DNA of 64,000 nt from CAYFKJ01 sp964343605 (lineage in GTDB: Bacteria; Pseudomonadota; Alphaproteobacteria; UBA2966), in assembly GCA_964343605.1 (NCBI GenBank), contig CAYFKJ010000005.1:1-64000 (forward strand), in the 5' to 3' direction. Of this stretch, positions 25,707 through 33,820 are shown in pieces. The stretch's first letter is position 1. Each line of letters opens with the position of its first letter. A model generated the notes under the pieces. It saw only the letters and a list, made by a program, of their open reading frames with translations, did not search any database and was not told the DNA's origin. The position numbers and the translations under genes were made by a program.

Positions 25707-25726
25707 AAGACTTTACGTTAAGTCTT
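25707..25726 (+). promoter_or_regulatory. Inverted repeat in the divergent thiE-like/DUF4164 gap
   Basis: AAGACTT and AAGTCTT are separated by TACGTT. They lie in the 253-base divergent gap (25556-25808), downstream of a weak TTGACG...TATGCT promoter-like pair at about 25673-25702. It could be an operator or a leader hairpin. Nothing else recognisable is in this gap. Confidence 0.25.
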
Positions 25727-25808
25727 TGTTATCAAAAACAAAAAGCCGTTTATTGTCCGTCTTCGAGGGGCTTGGAGCGGTGTTTAACGACTGCAGGGAA
25801 CGGACGCT

Positions 25809-26108
25809 ATGTCGGATGTCGATGCCGCAAAGGGCCGGCTCAACGAAGCATTGGATCGCCTTGACAAGGTGATGACCGAGAAGGCCGAGGCGCTGGGCGC
25901 CGTGGCCCAGGCGAGGGTCGCGGAGCTTGAAACCGAACTCGGTGCATTGAAATCGGAAATCGACGAGCTCAGAAGCGAGAACACCCGGCTGAAAGCCGAT
26001 CTCGGCGTCGCCCATTCCGATTATGCGGCGCTTGAAGAGGTTGCGGATGCCGTCGGCGACCGGCTGGACGCCGCCATCGGAAGCATCCGTTCGACCATCG
26101 AGCACTGA
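25809..26108 (+). CDS. DUF4164 family coiled-coil protein
   Basis: This 99-residue protein is helical through most of its length, with heptads rich in Leu, Glu and Ala (LNEALDRLDKVMTEKAEALG, then AELETELGALKSEIDELRSE). That is the DUF4164 pattern found directly upstream of zapA in alphaproteobacteria. It starts 28 bases before zapA, so the two are one operon. A role with ZapA at the division ring is suggested by context only. Confidence 0.8.
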   Translation: MSDVDAAKGRLNEALDRLDKVMTEKAEALGAVAQARVAELETELGALKSEIDELRSENTRLKADLGVAHSDYAALEEVADAVGDRLDAAIGSIRSTIEH

Positions 26109-26136
26109 AGATTCACCCCACATCCAGAGAGTCGAC

Positions 26137-26487
26137 ATGGCGCAAGTTCAAGTCACCGTAAACGGCCGCAATTATTCGATCGCCTGTGACGACGGCGAAG
26201 AGGAGCATTTGGCGGGCTTGGCCGAATATGTCGACGGCCGAGTGTCGGAATTGGCCTCGTCATTGGGGCAAATCGGCGAAGGACGGCTGTTGCTTATGGC
26301 CAGCCTCTTGATCGCCGACGATCTGGCGGAAACGCGGGACCGCTTGGGCGATTTGGAATCAACGTCCGAGAGCGCCCGCGACGCTGCGACCAATGCCATT
26401 GATTCCCTCAGCCTGTCCGTGACGGAAACGATGACCGCCGCGGCCGGCCGCATAGAAGATATTGCCGCGCGGCTGGAGAACGCCTAA
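26137..26487 (+). CDS. zapA: Cell division protein ZapA
   Basis: This 116-residue protein has the ZapA domain: QVQVTVNGRNYSIACDDGEE, LAEYVDGRVSELASSLGQIG and RLLLMASLLIADDLAE, followed by a helical tail. ZapA crosslinks FtsZ filaments at the division site. I took the ATG at 26137 because the longer frame runs through the end of the upstream gene. A 6S RNA gene and ygfA follow, the same order as in E. coli. Confidence 0.92.
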   Translation: MAQVQVTVNGRNYSIACDDGEEEHLAGLAEYVDGRVSELASSLGQIGEGRLLLMASLLIADDLAETRDRLGDLESTSESARDAATNAIDSLSLSVTETMTAAAGRIEDIAARLENA

Positions 26488-26492
26488 TTATA

Positions 26493-26662
26493 GGTTTGGG
26501 CGGGTTCTGACCGGCTTGTTAGGAGAACGTATCCCTGGGGCCAATACCGATCAAGAAGGGAGCTGTCCCTCCCGGAGTCGTGGCTTCGGAAATACGGCGC
26601 CCACCTGCGTTAGCAGGCCACAGAGGATCGGACACGCCGACGGCCGGTTGGTCCCGCCCACC
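26493..26662 (+). ncRNA. ssrS: 6S RNA
   Basis: The 220-base gap between zapA and the 5-formyltetrahydrofolate cyclo-ligase gene is the conserved place for 6S RNA. Its ends can form a long closing stem: GGTTTGGGCGGG (26493-26504) pairs with CCCGCCCACC (26653-26662), and the next CCGGC pairs with GCCGG. The middle is an imperfect long hairpin. 6S RNA mimics open promoter DNA and holds sigma-70 RNA polymerase in stationary phase. The exact ends are estimated. Confidence 0.8.
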
Positions 26663-26707
26663 CTCTAAAGCCCGCCCCTTCGACGTGTTGCGCAGGGTTT
26701 GAACCCG

Positions 26708-27289
26708 ATGGCTGCCGCTTCGACCGAGGCCAAAACCGAGCTGCGGCAACATGCCCTGGCCGTCAGGAGTGAGATTGCCGGGCGCGCCGGCGCCGATGCC
26801 GCCGAAAAGGCGGCAGAAAATTTCTTCAGGATTGCCGCTGCGGGCGAGGTTGGCGTCGTGTCCCTGTATCACGCCATGAGGGATGAGCTTGACCCCGCGC
26901 CATTGCTGGCAAGATTGTGCGATTTCGGCAACATTACCGCACTGCCCGTGATCGACGAGCGCGACCAACCCTTGAAGTTTCGCCGCTGGTCGACGGGTGA
27001 CAGGCTGGTCGAAGCCGCGTTCGGGACCTTCGAACCTGAGGGATCAGCCGACATCGTGGTACCGGAAACCCTGGTCGTTCCCTTGGCCGCGTTCGACGGC
27101 CGTGGTCACCGGCTCGGTTACGGCGGCGGTTACTACGACCGCACATTGGCCGAGCTGAGAAAAACGGGAAAAGTTCTGGCGGTCGGCTATGCTTACGCCG
27201 GCCAGGAATTGGCGGCACTGCCGGCCGACGACTTCGATCAACGGCTGGACTGGGTTGTAACGGAACAGGGCGCGAGGGCGTTTGCATGA
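26708..27289 (+). CDS. ygfA: 5-formyltetrahydrofolate cyclo-ligase
   Basis: This 193-residue enzyme converts 5-formyl-THF to methenyl-THF with ATP. The N-terminus has the basic KTELRQHALAVRSEI helix and the C-terminal half has the hallmark LAAFDGRGHRLGYGGGYYDR (about residues 130-149). I took the ATG at 26708; a TTG three codons earlier is possible. It overlaps the next gene by four bases. Confidence 0.92.
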   Translation: MAAASTEAKTELRQHALAVRSEIAGRAGADAAEKAAENFFRIAAAGEVGVVSLYHAMRDELDPAPLLARLCDFGNITALPVIDERDQPLKFRRWSTGDRLVEAAFGTFEPEGSADIVVPETLVVPLAAFDGRGHRLGYGGGYYDRTLAELRKTGKVLAVGYAYAGQELAALPADDFDQRLDWVVTEQGARAFA

Positions 27290-28104
27290 ACTTGTTGTTT
27301 CTCGGGGACGTGGTCGGCCGGGCCGGCCGCGATGTTGTCGCCAAGCACCTGCCCGATCTGCGCCGCCGGCTCGATTTGGATTTCGTCGTCCTCAACGGCG
27401 AAAACGCGGCGGCCGGTTTCGGCATCACGCAGAAGATCTGCAATCAGTTTTTCGAACTCGGCGTGGATGTGATCACGACCGGCAACCACGTGTGGGACCA
27501 GAAGGAAACCGCGGGCTTCATCGATGCGGAAAAGCGCCTGCAGCGACCGCTGAATTTTCCTGCCGGGACGCCGGGCATCGGCGCCGGTGTCTATGCGGCG
27601 CGGGACGGCCGCAAGGTTCTGGTGACGGGCGTGATGGGCCGGGTATTTATGGACCCGCTGGACGACCCGTTTGCCGCACTTGAACGGGAACTCTCGAAGC
27701 ACCGTCTGGGCGGCACCGTGGCGGCCGCCGTCGTCGACCTCCACGGCGAGGCCACCAGCGAAAAAATGGCGCTGGGCCACTTCACCGACGGCCGCGCCAC
27801 GCTGGCCGTGGGCAGCCACTCCCACGTCCCGACCGCGGACACGCAAATTCTCGACGGCGGTACGGCCTACCAAACCGATGCCGGCATGTGCGGCGACTAC
27901 AACTCCGTCATCGGCATGAAGAAGGAAGAGCCCATGCGCCGCTTCACCCGGAAGATGTCGGGTGGGCGGTTTGAAGCCTCGGACGGCGAAGGCACGCTGT
28001 GCGGGGTCTTCGTGGTGAGCGACGACACCACCGGGCTTGCAACCTCGGTCGAACCGCTCCGCCTCGGCCCCCGCCTGCGCCAGGCTGGCCCGGACATTGG
28101 CTAG
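27286..28104 (+). CDS. YmdB-type metallophosphoesterase (TIGR00282 family)
   Basis: This 272-residue protein starts NLLFLGDVVGRAGRDVVAKH after the Met, with VVLNGENAAAGFGI and VITTGNHVWDQKE. These place the two-metal-binding Asp, Asn and His residues of the YmdB family. Homologues hydrolyse 2',3'-cyclic nucleotides. The ATG overlaps the ygfA stop, so expression is coupled. It is unrelated to the RNase III regulator of the same name in E. coli. Confidence 0.88.
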   Translation: MNLLFLGDVVGRAGRDVVAKHLPDLRRRLDLDFVVLNGENAAAGFGITQKICNQFFELGVDVITTGNHVWDQKETAGFIDAEKRLQRPLNFPAGTPGIGAGVYAARDGRKVLVTGVMGRVFMDPLDDPFAALERELSKHRLGGTVAAAVVDLHGEATSEKMALGHFTDGRATLAVGSHSHVPTADTQILDGGTAYQTDAGMCGDYNSVIGMKKEEPMRRFTRKMSGGRFEASDGEGTLCGVFVVSDDTTGLATSVEPLRLGPRLRQAGPDIG

Positions 28105-28990
28105 CGCCCTGAACTCACCCGCCATCCGGGTTGCCCTTTGGATGTCGCTCAGCGCCGTCTCGTTCGCCTGCCTGATGGGGCTGGCTCGCCACCTCGGGCA
28201 GGACATGCATATTTTTGTCTTTTCATTCTGGCGGTTCGTCTTCGGTCTGTTGTTTTTCGTGCCGTGGTTCGTGCGTATGGGAAAGGCGAAGCTGAAAACC
28301 AACCGTTTCGGCATGCACGTCGTCCGCGCCGTATTTCTTATCGTTTCCAGCGTCAGCATCATGTTGGCGATCATGCTGATGCCGCTCGACGAAGCCACCG
28401 CCCTGAGCTTTACGACGCCGCTCTTCGCCGTAATTGCCGCGGTCGTGTTTCTCAAGGAAAAAGCAGGCCCGCGGCGCTGGGCGGCGCTTGTCATTGGTTT
28501 TCTGGGCATGCTGATCATCCTGCGGCCCGGCGCCGAGATGATAAGCGAGGGCGCCCTGCTGGTGTTGCTCTCGGCCGTAACGTTTGCCGGCGTGGTGATC
28601 TGCGGCAAGCTTCTGACGCGCACCGAAAACCCGGAGCTGATCGTTGCCTACCTGGCGATGATCTCGGTCCCCCTCTCGCTTCCCTTGGCGTTGCCCTATT
28701 GGCAATGGCCCACGCCGGAGCAATATTTCTGGCTTGTCCTAGCCGGCATCTGCTTCAATCTCAATATGTACGGCATCGTCAAAGCCCTGCAGAACGGCGA
28801 TGCCTCCGCCACTCAGCCCTACGATTTCCTGCGCCTGCCCACGACGGCCGGCGTCGGCTGGCTGGCGTTCGGCGAAACCAGCGACGTTCTCACCTGGATC
28901 GGCGCCGCCGTGATCTTCGCCAGCAGCGTCTTCATCACCCACCGCGAGGCGCTGGCCCGAAAGCAGCAGGAGAGTGAAACCGCGCCGTAA
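28097..28990 (+). CDS. EamA/DMT superfamily transporter
   Basis: This membrane protein of about 297 residues has ten hydrophobic segments in two EamA repeats (SLSAVSFACLMGLARHLGQD ... and ALLVLLSAVTFAGVVICGKL ...). Members export amino acids, purines or other metabolites. The start is uncertain. A TTG at 28097 overlaps the upstream stop and gives a short leader before helix 1. TTG 28037 and ATG 28142 are alternatives in the same frame. The substrate cannot be inferred. Confidence 0.8.
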   Translation: MASALNSPAIRVALWMSLSAVSFACLMGLARHLGQDMHIFVFSFWRFVFGLLFFVPWFVRMGKAKLKTNRFGMHVVRAVFLIVSSVSIMLAIMLMPLDEATALSFTTPLFAVIAAVVFLKEKAGPRRWAALVIGFLGMLIILRPGAEMISEGALLVLLSAVTFAGVVICGKLLTRTENPELIVAYLAMISVPLSLPLALPYWQWPTPEQYFWLVLAGICFNLNMYGIVKALQNGDASATQPYDFLRLPTTAGVGWLAFGETSDVLTWIGAAVIFASSVFITHREALARKQQESETAP

Positions 28991-29116
28991 TTTTGGCCGC
29001 CGGGGTCCCTCGCCCAAAATTCGCCACATTGGCGGGTAGAATTCGAACTGATCGGCATGATTGGAAAAAATTAGGGCTGCATTTCAAATGGAATCGTCCC
29101 ATATTCCGCGCTCGCG

Positions 29117-29148
29117 GCTGTAATACAGCACTATATCTGGTATATAAT
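29117..29148 (+). promoter_or_regulatory. Candidate yebC promoter with an inverted repeat
   Basis: TATAAT lies at 29143-29148. A near-perfect palindrome, GCTGTAATACAGC (29117-29129), sits where the -35 region would be and could bind a regulator. No good TTGACA is seen. It is 37 bases before the yebC ATG and would serve the yebC-ruvCAB run. Confidence 0.35.
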
Positions 29149-29184
29149 CAGTGGATTCAGACTAGAAGAGGGACGGCGACTGCT

Positions 29185-29934
29185 ATGGCGGGCCATTCAC
29201 AATTTAAGAACATCATGTACCGCAAGGGCGCGCAGGATAAAAAGCGCGCCAAAATATTCGCCAAGCACACGCGCGAAATCATGGTTGCCGCCAAGGCGGG
29301 GCTGCCCGATCCGGACAAGAATCCAAGACTGCGCTCGGCCCTGATCGCGGCGCGCAGCGACAACATGCCCAAGGACAATATCGAACGCGCCATCAAACGC
29401 GCCACGGGCGGCGACGAGGGCGAGGTTTACGAGGAAATCCGCTACGAGGGTTACGGCACAGGCGGCGTGGCGGTGATCGTCGAGGCCCTGACCGACAACC
29501 GCAACCGCACAGCGGCCGAAGTCCGCTCCGCGTTCACCAAGTACGGTGGCAGTCTTGGCGAGACCGGCTCCGTCGCCTTCATGTTCGACCGCGTCGGCGA
29601 AATCCACTATCCGGCTTCGGCGGCCAGCGGCGACGACATGCTCGAGGCGGCGATCGAAGCGGGGGCGGACGACTGTGTCTCGGACGACGCCGGGCACGAC
29701 GTGCTGTGCGCGCCGGACGACTTCGCCAATGTGCGGGATGCGCTTGAAAACGCGCTGGGCGAACCCGAACGGGCGGCGCTGACCTGGCGGCCCCAAAACA
29801 CCATCGAATTGGACGAAGACAAGGCCGGCACCTTGCTGAAGATGATCGACATTCTGGAGGATTCGGATGACGTCCAGCGCGTTTCCGCCAATTTCGAGGT
29901 TTCTGACGAGGTCCTGGAGAAGCTGAGTGCTTGA
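29185..29934 (+). CDS. yebC: YebC/PmpR family protein
   Basis: This 249-residue protein starts AGHSQFKNIMYRKGAQDKKR after the Met and has the family segments NMPKDNIERAIKRATGG, EVRSAFTKYGGSLGETGSVA and WRPQNTIELDEDKAGTLLKM. Members of this family act as DNA-binding regulators or, as reported for some, help ribosomes through proline stretches. The upstream frame continues for 64 codons, but the family start is the ATG at 29185. It precedes ruvCAB, as in many proteobacteria. Confidence 0.95.
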   Translation: MAGHSQFKNIMYRKGAQDKKRAKIFAKHTREIMVAAKAGLPDPDKNPRLRSALIAARSDNMPKDNIERAIKRATGGDEGEVYEEIRYEGYGTGGVAVIVEALTDNRNRTAAEVRSAFTKYGGSLGETGSVAFMFDRVGEIHYPASAASGDDMLEAAIEAGADDCVSDDAGHDVLCAPDDFANVRDALENALGEPERAALTWRPQNTIELDEDKAGTLLKMIDILEDSDDVQRVSANFEVSDEVLEKLSA

Positions 29935-29975
29935 GTGGTGCCAGCGGAGTGGGATGAACGTGGGGGAATATTGAG

Positions 29976-30497
29976 GTGAGACTCCTGGGCCTTGATCCCG
30001 GCTTGCGCAGCACGGGATGGGGCGTCATCGAAGCGGAAGGCAACCGTATCGCCCATGTCGCGAACGGGATCGTGAAGAGCAGTGGCGAGCTTTCCCTGGC
30101 CGACCGCCTCGCCGAATTGTTTGACGGCGTGACGGCTGTCATCGACCGCTGGTCGCCCGCCGCCGCCGCCGTCGAGGAGACCTTCGTCAACCGCAATCCG
30201 AAATCGACCCTCAAGCTCGGGCAGGCGCGCGGTGTCGTTCTGCTGGCACCGGCCCGGCGCGGCCTGGCGGTGTCCGAATACGCCGCCCGGAGAGTTAAAC
30301 AATCCGTCGTCGGCACGGGGGGCGCCGACAAGAACCAGGTCGAGGCCATGGTGGGCATCCTGCTCGGCGGTGCCGAAATTGCGGGTTCGGATGCGGCGGA
30401 CGCGCTGGCCGTCGCCATCTGTCACGCCCATTACATGGGCTCGCCACAGGCTCGGGCGCACGAAGAACTCGCGGCGGCAGAGGGAGGCCCGGCATGA
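29976..30497 (+). CDS. ruvC: Holliday junction endonuclease RuvC
   Basis: This 173-residue nuclease resolves Holliday junctions. It starts RLLGLDPGLRSTGWGVIEAE after the initiator, which carries the first catalytic Asp (Asp7). VEETFVNRNPKSTLKLGQARG has the catalytic Glu, and the C-terminal SDAADALAVAICHAH has the last acidic pair. The start is GTG at 29976. It overlaps ruvA by four bases. Confidence 0.96.
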   Translation: MRLLGLDPGLRSTGWGVIEAEGNRIAHVANGIVKSSGELSLADRLAELFDGVTAVIDRWSPAAAAVEETFVNRNPKSTLKLGQARGVVLLAPARRGLAVSEYAARRVKQSVVGTGGADKNQVEAMVGILLGGAEIAGSDAADALAVAICHAHYMGSPQARAHEELAAAEGGPA

Positions 30498-31102
30498 TCG
30501 CCCGGTTGAAAGGCCTGATCGACGAGACCGGCGAGGACTTCGTCGTTGTCGATGTCGGCGGTGTCGGCTATCTCGTCCATTGTTCCGCCCGCACGCTGAG
30601 GAACCTGCCCGGAAAAGGCGAGGCCGCGGTGCTGGAAATCGAAACCCATGTGCGCGAAGACCACATCCATCTCTTCGGTTTCATGGATGCGGCGGAACGC
30701 GACTGGTTCAAGCTCCTGCAGACGGTTCAGGGCGTCGGCGCCCGCGTGGCGCTGGGCATTCAGTCCGCCTTGTCGGCAGCCGACATCGGGTCCGCCATCG
30801 CCGCCCAGGACCCGGCACCGCTCACCCAAGCCAGCGGGGTCGGGCCGAAACTGGCGAAGCGTCTGGTGGCCGAACTCAAGGACAAGGCGCCGGTACCGCA
30901 CATCGGCGCCGTGCTGACCGGCGCGACGCCGGTCGAAGCAAAAGCTGCCGGGGTGCAGGCCGATGCGGTGTCCGCCCTGGTCAACCTGGGTTACGGGCGC
31001 ACCGAAGCCTTCGGAGCGGTGGCCCAGGCCATGCGCCAGATCGGTGATGACGCCAACGTCGAAGCCCTGATCACGGCGGGCCTGAAGGAGCTGGCGGCAT
31101 GA
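30494..31102 (+). CDS. ruvA: Holliday junction helicase subunit RuvA
   Basis: This 202-residue protein starts IARLKGLIDETGEDFVVVDV after the Met, which is the OB-fold domain. The paired helix-hairpin-helix domain follows (LLQTVQGVGARVALGIQSAL and QASGVGPKLAKRLVAELKDK), then a C-terminal domain III (VSALVNLGYGRTEAFGAVAQ) that contacts RuvB. It grips the four-way junction as tetramers. It overlaps ruvC and ruvB by four bases each. Confidence 0.96.
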   Translation: MIARLKGLIDETGEDFVVVDVGGVGYLVHCSARTLRNLPGKGEAAVLEIETHVREDHIHLFGFMDAAERDWFKLLQTVQGVGARVALGIQSALSAADIGSAIAAQDPAPLTQASGVGPKLAKRLVAELKDKAPVPHIGAVLTGATPVEAKAAGVQADAVSALVNLGYGRTEAFGAVAQAMRQIGDDANVEALITAGLKELAA

Positions 31103-32163
31103 CCGACGCCGACGCGCAAGGCCGGGTCATCTCGGCCGATTTCACGGGCGGGGACGCCGACGACGCGTCCTTGCGGCCCCAGGCGCTGGACGATTTTATC
31201 GGCCAGCCACAGGTGCGCGACAACCTGCGGGTCTTTATCGATGCCGCGCGGTCCCGCACCGAAGCCCTCGACCACGTGCTGTTTGTCGGTCCGCCCGGTT
31301 TGGGCAAGACTACGTTGGCGCAAATCGTTTCGCGCGAGCTCGGCGTCGGCTTTCGCGCCACCTCCGGGCCGGTCATCGCCAAGGCCGGCGATCTAGCTGC
31401 GATCCTCACCAATCTTCAACCCCGCGACGTCCTGTTCATCGATGAAATTCACCGGCTCAACCCGGCGGTGGAGGAAACGCTCTACCCGGCGATGGAGGAT
31501 TTCCAACTGGATCTCATCATCGGCGAGGGGCCGGCGGCGCGCAGCGTCCGTATCGACCTGCCGCCGTTCACGCTGGTCGGCGCAACGACGCGGTCGGGAC
31601 TGCTGACAACGCCCTTGCGCGACCGTTTCGGCATTCCCTGCCGTCTGGGCTTTTACAGCGCCGACGATCTCAGAACCATCGTGGAAAGCGGCGGGCGCAA
31701 GTTGGGCGTCAACATGACGCCGGACGGCGCCGACGAAATCGCCAAGCGCTCACGCGGTACCCCCCGCGTCGCCGGGCGGCTGTTGCGCCGGGTGCGGGAC
31801 TTCGCCGCCGTCGACGGCGTCGACGCTATCGATGCGGCGGAAGCCGACAAGGCGCTGACGCGCCTCGAAGTCGATGAACGGGGCCTCGACGCCATGGACC
31901 GGCGCTACCTCGGCATTATTGCCACGAACTTCGACGGCGGCCCGGTGGGCATCGAAACCATTGCCGCGGCGCTGAGCGAACCGCGCGACACGGTCGAGGA
32001 AATCGTCGAGCCCTATTTGATCCAGCAGGGCCTGCTGCAGCGCACCCCCAGGGGAAGGCTGCTGACGCCCGGCGCCTTCGAACACCTGGGCCTTTCCGTT
32101 CCCAAGCGGGCGGCCTCCCAACTGGACCTTCTGGCCGAGGGTGGGGAGGGCGAGGATGACTGA
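31099..32163 (+). CDS. ruvB: Holliday junction helicase motor RuvB
   Basis: This 354-residue AAA+ ATPase has the RuvB N-terminus ASLRPQALDDFIGQPQVRDN, Walker A GPPGLGKTT (about residues 64-72), Walker B LFIDEIHRLNPAVEE, sensor-1 GATTRSGLLTTPLRDRFG and a C-terminal winged helix (GLLQRTPRGRLLTPGAFEHL). It drives branch migration with RuvA. Its end overlaps the ybgC start by eight bases. Confidence 0.97.
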   Translation: MTDADAQGRVISADFTGGDADDASLRPQALDDFIGQPQVRDNLRVFIDAARSRTEALDHVLFVGPPGLGKTTLAQIVSRELGVGFRATSGPVIAKAGDLAAILTNLQPRDVLFIDEIHRLNPAVEETLYPAMEDFQLDLIIGEGPAARSVRIDLPPFTLVGATTRSGLLTTPLRDRFGIPCRLGFYSADDLRTIVESGGRKLGVNMTPDGADEIAKRSRGTPRVAGRLLRRVRDFAAVDGVDAIDAAEADKALTRLEVDERGLDAMDRRYLGIIATNFDGGPVGIETIAAALSEPRDTVEEIVEPYLIQQGLLQRTPRGRLLTPGAFEHLGLSVPKRAASQLDLLAEGGEGEDD

Positions 32164-32638
32164 AGCTCAAGCGCCGGCTTCGGGCACGTTGAGCAACGGT
32201 GTCCACACCCTTCCGCTCCGTGTCTATTGGGAGGACACGGATGCCGCCGGAATCGTCTACTACGCCAATTACCTGAAATTCATCGAACGCGGCCGCAGCG
32301 ACATGCTGCGCCTCGCCGGCATCGACCAGTGGGCGATGAAGGAGCGGAGCGGTGCCAACTTTGCCGTGCGCCGCTGCGAGGTTGATTACCTCATTCCCGC
32401 CAAGCTGGACGACGAGCTGGAAATCGAAACCCGGATCGAACGGCTGCGTGGCGCATCGCTGGTCATGCGCCAGACCGTGCGCCGGGATGGCGCCGACCTG
32501 GCCCAGGCCCTGGTGCGCATCGCCTGCCTCAACGCCGACGGCCGGCCGATCCGCCTGCCGGCGGAAATCGGCAGCGCCTTTGCCGGGCACACTTCAGACA
32601 ATCAAGACACACGGAATTCTAACGAACATGGGAAATGA
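32156..32638 (+). CDS. ybgC: Tol-Pal-associated acyl-CoA thioesterase YbgC
   Basis: This 160-residue hot-dog-fold thioesterase has the family motif RVYWEDTDAAGIVYYANYLK (about residues 21-40), whose Asp is catalytic. It probably acts on acyl-CoA or acyl-ACP in phospholipid metabolism. It leads the tol genes, as in most proteobacteria. The ATG at 32156 lies inside the ruvB end, and its stop lies 11 bases inside tolQ. Confidence 0.93.
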   Translation: MTEAQAPASGTLSNGVHTLPLRVYWEDTDAAGIVYYANYLKFIERGRSDMLRLAGIDQWAMKERSGANFAVRRCEVDYLIPAKLDDELEIETRIERLRGASLVMRQTVRRDGADLAQALVRIACLNADGRPIRLPAEIGSAFAGHTSDNQDTRNSNEHGK

Positions 32639-33362
32639 AGCCGTAGACGCCGCGCAACTCGCCGGCTCCGTCGCCGCCAGCGACCTGTCGATGATAAGCC
32701 TGTTCTTCCGGGCCGACTTCATCGTCAAGCTGGTCATGGTGATCCTCGTGCTGGCCTCGGTCTGGAGTTGGGCGATCATCTTCGACAAGGTGCGGCGCAT
32801 CCGCAAGCTGGGCGCCTCCGCCGATCAGTTCGAGGACGAGTTCTGGTCCGGAGGTTCGCTGGAGGAACTTTACGAACGCGTGGGCAAGGCGCCGGACCAT
32901 CCTATGGAAGTACTGTTCTCTTCCGCCATGCGGGAATGGCGGCGCAGCATGTCGGCGGGGCGTGCCGACGGCGACCGGGAACTCCACGCCGGCATCCAGG
33001 CCCGCATCGGCCAGGTCATGCACATCACCCTCAACCGGGAAATGGAGCGGCTGGAAAAATACGTGGGTTTTCTTGCCACCGTCGGCTCGACCGCACCCTT
33101 CGTCGGCCTGTTCGGCACCGTCTGGGGCATCATGAACAGCTTCCAGGCCATCGCGTTGACAAAAAATACCTCGTTGGCCGTCGTGGCGCCCGGCATCGCC
33201 GAGGCGCTGTTTGCCACCGCTCTTGGCCTAGTGGCGGCGATCCCAGCCGTCGTCGCCTACAACAAGCTGTCGACCGATATCGGACGCTACGCCAACCGGC
33301 TTGAAGGCTTCGCCGGAGAGTTTTCCGCCATCTTGTCCCGGCAGCTCGAGGAGCGCGGTTGA
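32628..33362 (+). CDS. tolQ: Tol-Pal system proton channel TolQ
   Basis: This 244-residue inner membrane protein has three helices (about 28-48, 140-165 and 178-205). The conserved core FLATVGSTAPFVGLFGTVWG and GIAEALFATALGLVAAIPAV are TolQ/ExbB/MotA signatures. Five copies surround a TolR dimer and use the proton gradient to drive TolA. The ATG at 32628 lies inside ybgC. The stop codon shares its last base with the tolR ATG. Confidence 0.96.
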   Translation: MGNEAVDAAQLAGSVAASDLSMISLFFRADFIVKLVMVILVLASVWSWAIIFDKVRRIRKLGASADQFEDEFWSGGSLEELYERVGKAPDHPMEVLFSSAMREWRRSMSAGRADGDRELHAGIQARIGQVMHITLNREMERLEKYVGFLATVGSTAPFVGLFGTVWGIMNSFQAIALTKNTSLAVVAPGIAEALFATALGLVAAIPAVVAYNKLSTDIGRYANRLEGFAGEFSAILSRQLEERG

Positions 33363-33811
33363 TGGCGGCCTCGCTGCATCAAAAGGGCGACAGCCGCTGG
33401 CGCACCACCCGTGCCTACAAGCCTATGAGCGAGATCAACGTCACGCCGTTCGTCGACGTCATGCTGGTGCTGCTGGTGGTGTTCATGATCACGGCGCCGC
33501 TCTTGACGGTCGGCGTGCCGGTGGACCTGCCCGAGACCAAGGCCAAGCCACTGGAAGGTCAGGACGAGCCGTTATCGGTCACCGTCGACAGGGGCGGCAA
33601 GGTCTGGCTGCAGGAAACCGAGATCGAGCTGGCCACCCTGGTGCCGCGCCTCAACGCCATTACCGCGAACAAGCCGGATACTCGCATCTTCGTGCGCGGC
33701 GACCGTGAGATCAATTACGGCCGCGTGCTCGAGGTTATGGGCATCCTCAACTCCGCGGGCTTCAGCCGGGTCGGGCTGGTGGCCGACCGCCCGCCCTCCG
33801 AGCGGAAGTAG
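33362..33811 (+). CDS. tolR: Tol-Pal system protein TolR
   Basis: This 149-residue protein has one helix after MSEINVTPFVDVMLVLLVVF, with the proton-carrying Asp32, then a periplasmic domain (SVTVDRGGKVWLQETEIELA ... IFVRGDREINYGRVLEVMGI). It works with TolQ as a proton-driven motor. The start is the ATG at 33362, which overlaps the tolQ stop by one base. TolA starts nine bases later. Confidence 0.96.
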   Translation: MAASLHQKGDSRWRTTRAYKPMSEINVTPFVDVMLVLLVVFMITAPLLTVGVPVDLPETKAKPLEGQDEPLSVTVDRGGKVWLQETEIELATLVPRLNAITANKPDTRIFVRGDREINYGRVLEVMGILNSAGFSRVGLVADRPPSERK

Positions 33812-33820
33812 TGTCGGGTC

